In this document: positions 1 through 10,655 of the stretch, piece by piece
Position numbering within the stretch: position 1 is the stretch's first letter
Layout: every line of letters begins with the position of its first letter
Assembly (NCBI RefSeq): GCF_047511655.1
Contig: NC_133386.1
Location: 131,939,866-132,003,865, forward strand
Direction of reading: 5' to 3'
Length of the DNA stretch: 64,000 nt
Source: Castor canadensis
Taxonomy: Eukaryota; Chordata; Mammalia; Rodentia; Castoridae
Notes under the pieces: generated by a model
What the model was told of the DNA's origin: nothing
The model's database searches: none
The model's input: only the letters and a program-made list of their open reading frames with translations
Made by a program: the position numbers and the translations under genes

Positions 1-121
1 CACTGTGTCCAGCTTTAAATGGTTTCTTTTAATGAAGAAAAGTTACTAATGTTAAAATAGCTTATTCGTCTTTATCTCTGGAGTTTGTACCTTCTGTTGC
101 CTTCTTTTAAGAGATTTTTGT

Positions 122-219
122 TGGTTTTGGGGTTTTTTTTTTTCATGGTTTGGGGTTTGAACACAGGGCATCAGACTTGCTAGGCAGGCACTTTACCACT
201 TGAGCCACTCTGCCAGCCC
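122..219 (-). mobile_element. tRNA-like SINE, with target-site duplication
   Basis: Poly-T at the left edge and a reversed tRNA-like body place it on the minus strand. It is flanked by a perfect 14-bp direct repeat, TAAGAGATTTTTGT, at 108-121 and 220-233, which marks L1-mediated insertion. Confidence 0.85.
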
Positions 220-263
220 TAAGAGATTTTTGTCTACTCCAAGGTGATAAAGTCAGTTTTCTT

Positions 264-361
264 TATGGAGATGGTAGAGCGCCTGCCTAGCAAGTGTGAG
301 GACTTGAGTTCAAACCCCAGTACCACCACACACACAAAAAAAATCCTTAAAAAAAAAAAGA
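264..361 (+). mobile_element. tRNA-like SINE (ID-like), sense
   Basis: The body has A-box-like GGTAGAGCGCCTGCC and B-box-like GAGTTCAAACCCC motifs and ends in a CA/A-rich tail. A near-perfect direct repeat, AGTTT(T/C)CTTTAT, lies on both sides (about 255 and 363) and is probably the target duplication. Confidence 0.75.
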
Positions 362-407
362 TAGTTTCCTTTATCTTTTAGGCTAGTTATTTTTAGACTT
401 GAGAAAA

Positions 408-596
408 CTGTTTTTTTAAATTTCTTTTATTCATATGTGCATACAATGTTTGGGTCATTTCTCCCCCCTTCCCCCCCACCCCTCCCTCTCCCACCCTACC
501 CCCTCGCTACCAGGTAGAAACTGTTTTGCCCTTATCTCTAATTTTGTTGAAGAGAGAGTATAATCAATAATAGGAAGGACCAAGGGTTTTTGCTAG
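408..596 (-). mobile_element. L1 3' end fragment, antisense
   Basis: The reverse complement matches the 3'UTR of the L1 at 22,945-24,039: the AAAATTAGAGATAAGGGC motif, then a G-rich tract, then GTATGCACATATGAATAA and an A-rich tail. Only the last ~190 bp are present. A possible 9-bp duplication, TTGAGAAAA, flanks it at 399-407 and 597-605. Confidence 0.75.
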
Positions 597-659
597 TTGA
601 GAAAAGGGAGAAAACTTAATATGGACTCTAGATATCAATACTATGAAGTATTTATTTAA

Positions 660-751
660 AATTTTTTGGGGGTGAGATACTGGGGTTTGAACTCAGGGCC
701 TCACGCTTGCTAGTCAGGCATTCTACCACTTGAGCTACTCCACCAGCCCCT
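660..751 (-). mobile_element. tRNA-like SINE, antisense
   Basis: The sequence reads TACTGGGGTTTGAACTCAGG ... CCACTTGAGCTACTCCACCAGCCC, the reverse of the SINE monomer seen throughout the window. The small minus-strand ORF here is SINE read-through, not a gene. Confidence 0.85.
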
Positions 752-994
752 GCATTATCTTTTAGAAACCTTGTTGTTGTTTTTTTTTTTGGATCTGTGA
801 TCACTTGGAATTTATTTTTGTTTGGTATTAAAGTATTGATCAAGGTTCATTTTCTTCGTAAGAATATCCATCTGACTTGGAACTGTTCATTGAAAAAAAA
901 TCTATTTCCACTGCTGTTCAAAGCTACCTTTGTCTTAAGTATCTAGAACTTTCTATTTTGTTCCATTGCTCTATCCTTGTGCAATATCACACTT

Positions 995-1092
995 TTTTGT
1001 GGAACTGGGCTTTGAATTCTCCCTTGCTAGATAGACCTTCTACCATTTCAGCCACCACCACCACCCCCCCCCGCCCCCCGGCCAGCCCACTT
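995..1092 (-). mobile_element. Degraded SINE with C-rich/CCA tract
   Basis: A diverged antisense SINE body (GAACTGGGCTTTGAATTC ... CTTGCTAGATAGACC) runs into a (CCA)n/poly-C tract at about 1053-1083 and ends in GGCCAGCCC. The C-rich run probably arose by slippage within the SINE. Confidence 0.55.
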
Positions 1093-2282
1093 AAGTCTTA
1101 GGTAGTGTAAGTTTTTCAACCTCTTTTTTTCCTTAAGTTTACCTTGGCTACTCTTGGTCCTTTGAATTTCTGTACAAAAAGTTTTGACATAATTTTGCTC
1201 TCTCTTTTTCTCCTTCCCCACAACACAAGAATTTACTGGGATTGGCATTATATTGAATCAGTAAACTAATTTGGGGAGAATTTATTTGTTTAATATTCAG
1301 CCTCTTAATCCATGAGCTTACCTATTCCCCTGAGTCACCTTGTATATCTTTCACTAGGTTTATTCGTAGGTATTTGATATGGAAAGACATAAGTGTAATT
1401 AACTGGACTTTCTGTCCTGTACCCAATCTGTTCTTGATTTTTGGAATCTGAGTTGCTGTTGTTATCAACAAGCTATTTTAACTTAGTTCAGAGATAGTAT
1501 GGGAGTAGTGTTCTATGTGAAGGTCTCCAGAGATTAAGAATTTAAAGAACAAACTAAACTGTAACAGTTTGACAAATTATAGTGAAACAGTTTTTACACT
1601 TAATGTTTAGATTTTGAAATACAAAGTGTTTATAATCAATGTACAGTGTAAAGTATTAAAACAGACATCTCTTAGGCATCATTATTGAGTGATATAATAC
1701 TTCTTGGTTAAAAGAGAGGCTGTACAATTTAGGTATGTGGTTTTAGTTTAGGTTGAAAAATCATGTCACCATGGTTTTGCAAATTTAGGTGGAGGGAATT
1801 AAGGGCCAGGGTTTGTATGGGAGGTGGATAGTAGTGTTAAGACCTAAGAAAATATACTATAATGTAATTATAACATGAATATGTTTTCAAATTTATGAAC
1901 CTTTTTTTAAATTAAAGGACATTTTATTTACTGACAGATAAAAAACTAACTCTAGGCAGTGCAGGCTGTACCACTCACCCCATTTACAAAGAACTGAGGT
2001 TAATTTACAGTGCTTAAGCAATACCGTACTTATTTTTTGGCAAAGTGCTATATTGTACAAAACTGACCATACGTGAACCAGGGTAAGAAATTTCTATAAA
2101 AAACAGAAAAAAATTTAGATAGTGGCTCAAAAAAACCGAGCTGCCATTTATGCATAGGTTGATGTACAGTATGTAACCAAACCAAGTGTCCCTTTTGAGT
2201 TTTCATGTTGATAATACTCAAATTTTTAACACTTTATCCATGGCAGAACTTTTGCTAATAACTTGAAGTAAGAGGAAGGTCA

Positions 2283-2430
2283 CTAGTTGTGACCTTCAGA
2301 CAGTTACTTAGCATTTTTGTGTCTTGACTTTTTTTTCATCTGCATAGGGGAGATGATAATAGTACCCATATTTGGAAAGGACTTAGAACAGTGTCATTCT
2401 CTTAATAAGTGCTTAGTAAACATTATTATT
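2283..2430 (+). mobile_element. MIR-like ancient SINE
   Basis: It shows the MIR order in sense: GTGACCTTCAGACAGTTACTTAG, then a pyrimidine stretch, then GATGATAATAGTACC, then ACTTAGAACAGTGTC and AATAAGTGCTTAGTAAACATT. Identified from recalled MIR consensus, not by search. Confidence 0.65.
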
Positions 2431-2443
2431 ATTATTATTATTT
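2422..2443 (+). repeat. (ATT)n microsatellite
   Basis: About seven ATT units at the 3' end of the MIR-like element. Confidence 0.85.
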
Positions 2444-2805
2444 GATTTTCTGCATATATTTCAATGCCAATAGGACTGTTCTGTTCAGTAACTTCAATAC
2501 TTTTTGAACATTAGATTGTGCAGACACAATCTCTGCATTCATAGAGCTTGTAATCTTATTTGTACAGATATTACTATAGATAATAAATTGTGTTTATACT
2601 AAGCAAATGAATATTGCTTTCATGCTTCCACCAAAAACTCTAGTTATTTATAGAACATCTCCCTGCTAATTTTCTGCAGTGATAGTTTTGCTTCATTTGT
2701 TCAAGTTGAAATACCAAAGGGGAATGTTAGGCTGTTTGGCCTTGTAGGTTGTGCAACTTTTCGCTGTGCTGCTGATTACAGTTCTGTCTGATGCTCAGTT
2801 GCCTT

Positions 2806-2935
2806 GGGAGTTGGAAGACCCAGGTGTAAGTTCTAGTTTTGCTACTGATTTTAGACATAACTTTGGGCAAATTTTCTTAACCTTGTCTGTAAGAATAGTT
2901 TATATGCTAAATGATTTCTGAGGTTTCTTCAACTC
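2806..2935 (+). mobile_element. MIR-like ancient SINE
   Basis: GGGAGTTGGAAGACCCAGGT, TTCTAGTTTTGCTACTGATT and ACTTTGGGCAAATTTTCTTAACC follow the central MIR consensus in order, diverged. Confidence 0.55.
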
Positions 2936-3060
2936 TCATTTTGTTATTAATCAACTTCTCCAAATTATGTTCCAGAGGAAGGGATTAGGAATCCATTGTT
3001 AATAACATATACTTGCCTTAAAACCAAATGCTGAAATTTATTTATGCATTTATTGTTAAA

Positions 3061-3184
3061 TTTTTTTTCAAGACAGGTTCTTACTATGTAACCCAGGCTG
3101 GCCTCCAACTTTTGATCCTCCTGCCTCCACGCCCCCCCCCCCCCCCCGTGCCAGGATTATAGGCATATACCACCACACTCAGCC
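3061..3184 (-). mobile_element. B1-like (7SL-derived) SINE, antisense
   Basis: It reads CAAGACAGGTTCTTACTATG ... CCCAGGCTGGCCTCCAACTT ... GATCCTCCTGCCTCC ... GGATTATAGGCATATACCACC, the reverse of a B1/Alu-like monomer. A run of about 17 C interrupts it at about 3131-3147. Confidence 0.8.
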
Positions 3185-3246
3185 CAAATGCTGAAATTTA
3201 AATGCTGAACTCATATTCCATAATTCTATTTTGGTTTTATTTATAG

Positions 3247-3367
3247 ATGCCAGAAGTGGGTGGAGAATTGTAGGAGAGCAGACTTAGAAGATAAAACACC
3301 TGATCAACTAAATAAACATTATCGACTATGTGCCAAACACTTTGAAACCTCCATGATCTGTAGAACT
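3247..3367 (+). CDS. THAP12: THAP12 exon 2: C-terminal half of the THAP zinc finger
   Basis: The exon follows a TTTATTTATAG acceptor and ends at ACT before GTAAGT. Its first base completes a codon from exon 1; the remaining 120 nt encode residues 31-70 of the predicted 761-aa protein. The peptide begins CQKWVENC and ends CAKHFETSMICRT. It carries the invariant THAP tryptophan (W34) and the second zinc-ligand pair C58-x2-H61; the first cysteine pair is in the missing exon 1. THAP domains are C2CH zinc fingers that bind DNA. I recognise the peptide as THAP12 (PRKRIR/P52rIPK). Reading frame and splice sites are intact. Confidence 0.95.
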
Positions 3368-4527
3368 GTAAGTGATAGAAGGACTTGGTTTCTCTTTCTC
3401 TTACTGTATCTGGTTGGAGATGTTAATATTTAACTATGAATTGGAAGATGTACTTATACCCTGCCACTTTAAGATGAAGATAAATTTGAAGCTGAGTGAT
3501 ACTGATTTGTTTCTAAAAACATGATATTTTTAAACCTCCCCTGTTCCTGGTGCCCCATTCTCACTCACCATGAGAAAATTCTGGATGATTATAACAGTAA
3601 GTTTAAGATAATGTTGGTGCATTTATTTGGAGCAATTTCTTTAGAGCCCTTTTATGAGTGATATGTTCATCTAGAAGCGTTGCTCTTTCTTTTCTGTTTT
3701 GAATGTACTCTTAGAGCCAACACTTAATTTTTGTGTGCTAGATACAATAAGAAGCAAAATCAGACAGGTAGTGTGAGAAAACATTCCCCTCAGTAATTTG
3801 CAATTTCATGTCCAAACCTTCCCCTTTCAAGGGCCCAATTTCTAATGGGATTAGACCAGATGATTTCTGATATCTTAAGATTTTTAACCATCTAGGATTC
3901 TGTTATTGCTGTAATCCATAAAAGCCAAAAATAGGGCAGATTTAATTGAAATTCTGCAGTAAGTAACTATTTAATAACTAGTAAGGAAGAAAGTTTCGTT
4001 AAATAATATATGGTGTTCTTGTTTAGGTATAACTAATGTGTCATCTTGGATATTGGGATAGACATAAACTTGATTTGAAGGTACACTATATATTGTTATG
4101 CAGCAATTTATTTTGATATTTTTTTCAGATACATTTTGCAGAGGCATCAGAAATCTAAAGAATGATTGGGTTATTTTATTTCTCAAAATTAATTGAAGCA
4201 GATACTTGTGAAGTCATTGGGAGGTGAGCCAATTCCGGTTCAACAATTTAATCACAAATATTTGAGGGATATTTTTTGCCTTGCTTTGTTAAGAGCGTAA
4301 TAATGATCAACTAAAAGAAGAGGTGTCTTATGTCTAAAAGGCAGACTACTTTTATGTTCTTGACATTCAGTAAAAATATCCCAAATGATTATTTTAAATA
4401 CATCAGCCACCTGCATTTTTGCATTTTTATTTTAGTAATAAATACGGTCTCTTAATTGGATAACTCCAACCAGATTTATGTGAAAAATTTAGTCAGAGTA
4501 TAGAACAGGAAGATTGAGCTAGTTTTG

Positions 4528-4658
4528 CTTTTTTTTGGCAGTGGAGTGAGCCACTCCACCAGCCCTTTATTGTGGTGGGTTTTTTCATGAATTATTTGCC
4601 CCCGGATCTCTGCCTTCTGAGTAGCTAGGATTAGAGGTGTGAGCCACTGGCGCCCAGT
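4528..4658 (-). mobile_element. SINE dimer remnant, antisense
   Basis: It has the end of the tRNA-like unit (GAGCCACTCCACCAGCCC) joined to a B1-like unit (GATCTCTGCCTTCTGAGTAG ... GTGTGAGCCACTGGCGCC), with internal deletions. Confidence 0.75.
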
Positions 4659-4665
4659 TTCGCTT

Positions 4666-4996
4666 TTTTTTTTTTTGACAGTACTGGGGGTTGCTCTCAG
4701 GGCCTCATACTTTTTAGGCAGGCGCTGTACCACTTGAGCTATGCCTCCAGCCCTTTTTGTGTAAGTTATTTTGAGATAAGGTCTCACTTTATGCTCAACC
4801 CAACCTGGATTGTGATCCTTCTATTTGTGTTTTACCCTCTTAGCTGGAGATAACAGGTGCATGCCACTGTGCCCAGCCATTGATTGAGATGGGGGTCTCA
4901 TGAACTTTTTGCCTGAGCTGGCCTGAAACCACGATCCTCCTAATCTATGCCTCCCAAGTAGCTAGGATTATTGGCTTGAGCGACTGGGCCCAGCCT
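4666..4996 (-). mobile_element. Composite three-unit SINE (tRNA-like plus two 7SL-like units), antisense
   Basis: Reading the plus strand left to right: poly-T; a tRNA-like unit ending CTTGAGCTATGCCTCCAGCCC at about 4754; one B1-like unit (AGATAAGGTCTCACTTTATG ... AACAGGTGCATGCCACTGTG); then a second (GGGGTCTCATGAACTTTTTG ... GTAGCTAGGATTATTGGC). The same three-part order recurs near 32.1, 37.4 and 46.5 kb, suggesting one source family. Confidence 0.75.
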
Positions 4997-6194
4997 TGTT
5001 TTACTTTTTTAAGTTGCAAATTATTCTTCAGTCTTGAATAAATTAACCCAAATGTGAAAAAGTATTCTTTCTATATATGTAAAAAATGCTGCTGTTAATA
5101 GCTTTATATGATATATGTATTCAAATGTTTAAGAATTTTGGCTTCATTATTTTGGCATTTAAGATCTCATTAGTAAACATTCATGAGTAGTTCCGCCAAA
5201 GCCAAATATTTTATCTTTGATGCTAGGTAAGATTAGTTCTATTTGTTCAAACCTTAAATTAGCAGCCAAAGATTAAATCTCAGTACTAAGTTAAATTGTT
5301 CATATGAATTAAGTATAATCCTTTTTGGCATGAGTACTTATAAATGAATATTTATAAAATATCACATTTTTCAATCACACTCTATTTTCTCATTTTTGCT
5401 TTATTTGCTAAAAAATAACAAATTAGATTTGAATCTTTAAAATTCATTGAAATAATTTGTCCCTCCCCTCACTTATAATTTCTAAGATACCAAGAGGTGA
5501 CCGTGTGTTTCTGTTTGAGACTTTTTCTCAATGGGAAAAATGGGAAGCCTAGGATATTACAGGTTTTCCTCTCTTCCGTGGTTGTGTCCTTAGCCAGTCC
5601 CTGGCTCTGATAGACTCAGAATCACTAGCCCATCACTAAGGCTGAGTGTCATTAAGAAATCAGATATCCTTCTTTGTATTTTCTATGATGCATGGGATTG
5701 AACTAGAAAATAATGAGTCAGATAGGAATTCTTTCCCACGCGTATTCAACAACTCTTTGGATAAAACCCAAGATAATGTGTTCTATTTATGTTTTCCCTT
5801 CTTATCTTCCTAACCTCCCTTCCCTAGGTGAAAACATTTAGAGGGGTGATTTTTGTTTGACATATTCTTAGAACATGCTTTAATAGTCAGCTTTGAAATG
5901 ATCACTACTCCCAAGAAAACTTTTTAAAATGAAGTATGGTTTATATTTTCTAATTGCAACTGAAGAGAGAAATTAAAGTCACTGTTTGGAGTAGCTGGGA
6001 GGAATATAATAGCAGTTGATCATTTATCTGTTGCTCTCTTCTCAATAAGCTTCTTGTTCCCCCAACCTCCTCTGAGCTAGTTACGGAAGACTGTCACTAT
6101 TCTAGGTATGGATCCAACTTCTGGCCAAGTTGGATTATTTAACAGGAAATAGGATAGAGAATGAACATCCTTCTGTGATAAGATCATTAGAACT

Positions 6195-6305
6195 AGAAGG
6201 GGCCAAGTGCTGGTAATCCCAGCACTCAGTAAGCAGAGTCAAGAGGATTGCAAGTTTAAAGATAGTGTGGCCTCCATAGGGAGACACTGTCTAAGAAAAA
6301 GAACT
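6195..6305 (+). mobile_element. B1-like SINE, sense
   Basis: AGTGCTGGTAATCCCAGCAC, GCAGAGTCAAGAGGATTGCA and GGGAGACACTGTCTAAGAAA match the B1 layout with many substitutions. Confidence 0.7.
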
Positions 6306-7019
6306 CGAAGGGGAATTTAGAAATACCTAATTTAGTGTTGGCAGAAATATGATTATTTGTATCACTGTGGTATGAGAGATGATTTCAAGTAGGCCATGAA
6401 TCAGTTTTTATCTTAGTTTTATATTTTATGTGTTAAAAGTATAACTGGCCCATGAAAGATTATTTTTAGTTTTTATTAAGACAATGTTAACTTGAAAAGT
6501 AAGTACATTGTATAAAAGTATAAATGGTGGTATCATGGAAATGGCAAGCATTATGATCATTATTAATATGTGAATAATTTCAGTTTGGGAAATGTTGAGG
6601 TACTCAATACCTGAATCTTCCTGAGAAGAGGAAACTGGGGTCAAAAAGGGGAGTTAATTTGACTAGGGCTCTTAGTGAGGCGGCACTGGTAGAGTTTGGA
6701 CTAGTTCCAAGGTCTCCTGGTCCTAGTCCAACATTGTTTTCACTGTATCTTGATGTTTCTCAGTAGCACTGTCAGTGCAGTAAACAGCAGGTAAGGAGGG
6801 GAAGCGTTGTCATAGAATGTACAGGAGGGGGATTGTTGGGAGACTTGTAAGTTGTGGGGACTTCCTGAACTCATGGAAGGACAGAACAAATAAAGAGTGC
6901 CAGAGGGAAGATGAAAAAACAGCTCGAAATAGTAGACCGATCTGAACTGACATCAAATTTTGTAAGTCTATATAACTTTAGAGACAAGTTAAAGTACTGG
7001 AGAAATCACTAATGTAGAA

Positions 7020-7070
7020 TTTTCTTTTTCAGAGGGACCATTTCTGAATTAACATATTTTTCTTTTTCAG
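7020..7070 (+). promoter_or_regulatory. THAP12: Duplicated 3' splice acceptor upstream of exon 3
   Basis: The string TTTTCTTTTTCAGAG occurs twice, with its AG at 7031-7032 and at 7069-7070. The second gives the conserved exon 3 start. Using the first would add 38 nt, shift the frame, and read AGG GAC CAT TTC TGA, an immediate stop. Whether the upstream site is ever used cannot be seen from sequence. Confidence 0.6.
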
Positions 7071-7178
7071 AGTCCTTACAGGACAGTTCTTCGAGATAAT
7101 GCAATACCAACAATATTTGATCTTACCAGTCATTTGAACAATCCACATAGTAGACACAGAAAACGAATAAAAGAATTG
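7071..7178 (+). CDS. THAP12: THAP12 exon 3: end of THAP domain
   Basis: 108 nt, phase 0 at both ends, encoding residues 71-106 (SPYRTVLRDNAIPTIFDL ... KRIKEL). It contains AIPTIF (residues 81-86), the THAP12 version of the AVPTIF box that closes every THAP domain. A basic stretch, HRKRIK, follows. Acceptor CTTTTTCAG and donor GTATGT are good matches. The peptide matches THAP12; no lesions. Confidence 0.95.
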
Positions 7179-7850
7179 GTATGTCCTTGGGTCTTCAGCT
7201 TTTCCACCTCCACATAATACTATGAAATCAAATATAGGTGCATTAATAATTAATCCAAGTTATTCTCTATTTCACAGATAGTGTGATGGGAAATGAATGT
7301 TCGTGATTACTAGGTAGCTTGAATTTAAAATGATTAGTTAGTTCTGTCCTACTCAAATTGGAAAAACTCCTTCAAATATAGCCAATTGGTACTTGGATCA
7401 CAGTGTGCTGTTAATTACAGGCCACTAACTCATTCCCTTCCTGAGATGTGGTAGGGAGGAGGCTCTACCTTTTCTTTGGTATAAAGGAAAATGTAAACAT
7501 TGAGAATTGTATAGCTTTACAGATAAGGATTCTCTCACTATTAAATACTGACAAGGTTTAGAAAAATCTTTAAAACCTTTAAATATGGCATAATTTATAC
7601 GTGTCTTGGTATCTTCAGTTCTGATAATAGAAACCTACCTATTTTTTTTTTTTTATTAACCTAGGTGAACAAAATTAACTCAGGTACCTCAGTTCATGGC
7701 TTTCTGTCCTCATTGCCACTAGCAAGGCCCTTATTTTGTTTGTACTGTTTTTCCTCCTTCCACTATTATTCCTATTCTTTCCTTACCTGTTGGTACCAGT
7801 GCTAGTGTATTCAATATATAGCATATCAATCCACATACTATATGCTTTTT

Positions 7851-7939
7851 TTGTTTTTTTCTTGCAGTACTGGGGCTTGAACTCAGGGCCTCATGCTTGC
7901 TAGACAGATACTCTACCACTTGAGCCACTCTGCTAGTCC
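7851..7939 (-). mobile_element. tRNA-like SINE, antisense, with target-site duplication
   Basis: Full monomer (CAGTACTGGGGCTTGAACTC ... CTTGAGCCACTCTGCTAGTC) flanked by the perfect 13-bp repeat CTATATGCTTTTT at 7838-7850 and 7940-7952. Confidence 0.85.
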
Positions 7940-8276
7940 CTATATGCTTTTTAAAGATAACATTTGTCTAATTTTTCTTATTTTCTTTTATGTTTACCTT
8001 TCATGTTTAGATCTTTGATCCACTTGGACTTTGTATGTGTGGTGCCCAGTAAGGAATCTTACTTTTTCTCCTTACAGAAAACTAGTTTTCCCAACATGGT
8101 CTGTTAATTCATTCTTTCCTCCAATGGTATAAAATATCGGTTTTTATATCACCTCTGTCATATACAGTTTAATGCAAGGCTATTTCTGGCACTGTTCCAC
8201 TGGCCTATTTGTTTACATCTGTATCACACTGTTCTTACTACCATGGCCTTACAATATTTTTTACTGTGTGTATAGC

Positions 8277-8472
8277 AGGGGGAATACTGGGGTTTGAAGG
8301 GTTTGAACTCAGAGCTTATACCTTGAGCCACTCCACCAGCCCTTTTTTGTGAAGATTTTCTCTAGATAGGGTCTCATAAACTATTTGCCCAGGCTGGCTT
8401 CATACTGCGATCCTCCTGATCTCTGCCTCCTGAATAGCTAGGATTACAGTTGTGAGCCACCAGTGCCTGGCT
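8277..8472 (-). mobile_element. SINE dimer (tRNA-like + B1-like), antisense
   Basis: The tRNA-like unit has a small internal duplication (GGGTTTGAA twice) and a deletion. The B1-like unit (GATAGGGTCTCATAAACTAT ... GTTGTGAGCCACCAGTGCC) follows. It lies inside the old L1 and is therefore younger. Confidence 0.8.
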
Positions 8473-8794
8473 ATATTTCACTTTCAGATAGAGTGATTAA
8501 CTCTTCTTTTTCAAAACTTTGTTATTTATTGGTGAACCTCTATTCCTCTTTATGAATTTGACAATCCTTTTGTCAAGTTCTCCTAGAAATCCTGTTGGGA
8601 TCTTTATAATAATTGCTTTGAATTGACACCATTATAATATTAATTAGTCCCATCCCCTGAATAGAAAAAAAACAAATAACTGTTAAGTAACAAAAGTCAT
8701 TGACAAAACTACATAATGGTTCTTTGAAAAGTCTATTAAAATACTTAAAGGAACACAAAGTCAAATTTTGAAAACTTCAGGATGTTTCTATATT

Positions 8795-8882
8795 GTTTTT
8801 GTTTTGTTTTGTTGTTGGGGATGGAACCCAGGCCTTGTGCTTGCCAAGCAGGTGCTCCAGCACTGAGCTACATCCTCAGCCT
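8795..8882 (-). mobile_element. ID-like SINE monomer, antisense
   Basis: A (TTTTG)n-like left edge, then GGGGATGGAACCCAGGCCTT ... CACTGAGCTACATCCTCAGC. This is closer to classic rodent ID than to the CCACTTGAGCC type, so at least two tRNA-like SINE lineages coexist. Confidence 0.75.
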
Positions 8883-9167
8883 AATTTGAGGGATTTTTGT
8901 TGCAGTTCTTATAAGAGAACTTTTCCCTTGTACTTTTTCCCTTAGCTTACTTCCTAAATTCATATGGTTCTTGTTGGCACAAGAGTATAAATTCTGGTTG
9001 AGGTTGTTTCCAACAATTTTGAAGAACTTTGTTTATTCCTAATAGTCTGCTGAGTTTTCAGTGCAATTGAGTCTGTCATTGGCAAATAAGGAGACATTTG
9101 TCTCCTTCTAATTCTTAGCTTTTTAATTTTTTCTGTTGTCTGTCTCATTTAGTCAAGAGTCCTAGTA

Positions 9168-9410
9168 CTAGCTGGGTGCTGGTGGCTTACATCTATAATC
9201 CTAGCTACTTGAAAGGCAGACATCAGGAGGATCGCAGTTCAAAGCCAGCCCAGGCTAATAGTTATTGAGACCCTATCTTGATAATAGCCAACACAAAAAT
9301 AGGGCTGGTGGAGTGGCTCAAGAGGTAGAGTGCCTGCCCTAGCAAGTATGAGGTCCTGAGTTCAAACCTCAGTGCCACCAAAAAAGAAACAGGAAAAAAA
9401 AAAAATAAAA
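9168..9410 (+). mobile_element. SINE dimer (B1-like + tRNA-like), sense
   Basis: GCTGGGTGCTGGTGGCTTAC ... AGGAGGATCGCAGTTCAAAG, then GGGCTGGTGGAGTGGCTCAA ... TGAGTTCAAACCTCAGTGCC and an A-rich tail. It is a near full-length example of the dominant dimer family, nested in the old L1. Confidence 0.85.
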
Positions 9411-10569
9411 GATTACCACCAGTACCATGTTAAACAGTTCCAATAATGTCACATTGCCTTATTCCATTAAGTGTGATGTTTGCTGTTTATCAAGTTAAGG
9501 AAATTCCTTTCTAGTTCTATATTCAGTTTTTAATCATAACTTGTTAAGCTTATCAATTGCTTTCAGTGAATTTATCAAGTAGAAAAGTTCACAAATTGTT
9601 TTTCATTCTCTAGTGTGAATAACTGAATTTTGTGATGTCAAACTGTGCATTTCTCTGATGTACCCTAATTGATTATAATATATTTATTTTTCTATTCTGT
9701 TAGATTTAGTTGGCCACTATTTTATTCAGTATTTCACATTTATAGTATTGCCCTGTCATTTTTTCTGTGTATTCTTCTCATCTAGTTTTGATGTCAGGAT
9801 CCTTTTAGCTTCATAAAATGAGTTGAATACCTTTCCTTTTCTTTCTTTTTTCTAGAAAAACTTGTATAATGTAAATATTGTCTGCTCTTGAAAGTTAGGT
9901 AGAACTTAGTAAAAGCATCAGAGGCTTGGGGTGGGTAAAGGAAGGTTTTGATAGCCATTCCAGTTTCTTAGTTTTCTTTTTCTTCTAGGGTTTTATTATA
10001 TATTTCCAAAAGTCTATTATTTCATCTAGGATTTTTGAATGTTTGCCTTTCTCTGTTCCTAAAATTATTTTCATAGTCTTTTCAAAGAACCAGTAGTTAG
10101 TTTTATCGATGATTTCTGTACCTGTGGCTGTTTTCATAGGTTTGCTATACTTGTGGCTGTTTTATAGGTTTGTTCTATCATTTGGGGTATTTACTTTTTT
10201 GGCTTTTGCTGGCTTCTTGAATGTTATGTATATTCCAAGCTATTTTTAGACATACAATGTTTAGCTATCAGTATTTTGTAATTTCCCCTATTTTTTTTAA
10301 CGTAAGATTGTTCTTGTTTTTAGTTTCCAGACATGAATTTATTTTTGAAAAAGCATTTTATGTTTTTAACTCAAGTGTTATTAAAGTGATGCTTAGAGTA
10401 TCTCCATAGTCTAGAAGGTGTTGATTCATTCTAGTTTTTTTTGCATCCATTATCACTGTTGAAGTCTGGTGTCAGCCTGATTTTTATCCCTTTTTAGGTG
10501 ATCTGCTTTTCTTTCTAAAAGCTTTTATAATTTTTTCTTTATGTTTGGCAGTTAAAATTTCATTGAACA

Positions 10570-10655
10570 GGGAGGGCTATAGTTCAGTGGTAGAGCATTT
10601 AACTAGTGAGGCCCTGGGTTCAATCCACAGCACCGAAAAAATTTTTTTCAATGAA
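10570..10655 (+). mobile_element. ID-like SINE monomer, sense
   Basis: GGGAGGGCTATAGTTCAGTG, GGTAGAGCATTTAACTAGTG and GGGTTCAATCCACAGCACCG with a short A/T tail: the classic ID box A/box B layout. Confidence 0.8.

Larger units (their letters stand above)
1..3246 (+). other. THAP12: THAP12 intron 1 (3' part)
   Basis: AT-rich sequence upstream of the exon 2 acceptor. It contains several antisense tRNA-like SINEs, a short antisense L1 3' end, two MIR-like stretches and a B1. THAP12 exon 1, with the start codon and the first zinc-binding cysteines, is not seen here and must lie before position 1. Confidence 0.8.
3368..7070 (+). other. THAP12: THAP12 intron 2
   Basis: 3.7-kb GT-AG intron, AT-rich, with a SINE cluster at 4528-4996 and a B1-like element near 6200. 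I recognise nothing else in it. Confidence 0.85.
7970..10560 (-). mobile_element. Old L1 ORF2-region fragment, antisense, with nested SINEs
   Basis: Phrases typical of reversed L1 ORF2 occur in order: GATCCACTTGGACTTTGTAT, CTGTTCCACTGGCCTATTTG, CTTCATAAAATGAGTTGAAT and GAACCAGTAGTTAGTTTTAT. Reading frames are broken throughout, so the copy is ancient. Three SINEs (8277, 8795, 9168) interrupt it. Both boundaries are approximate. Confidence 0.65.

Noticed and set aside
264..361. Genuine tRNA genes
   Set aside because: All tRNA-like A/B-box sequences in the window sit in SINE bodies with A-rich tails or target duplications; none folds as an independent tRNA with an acceptor stem that I can see.
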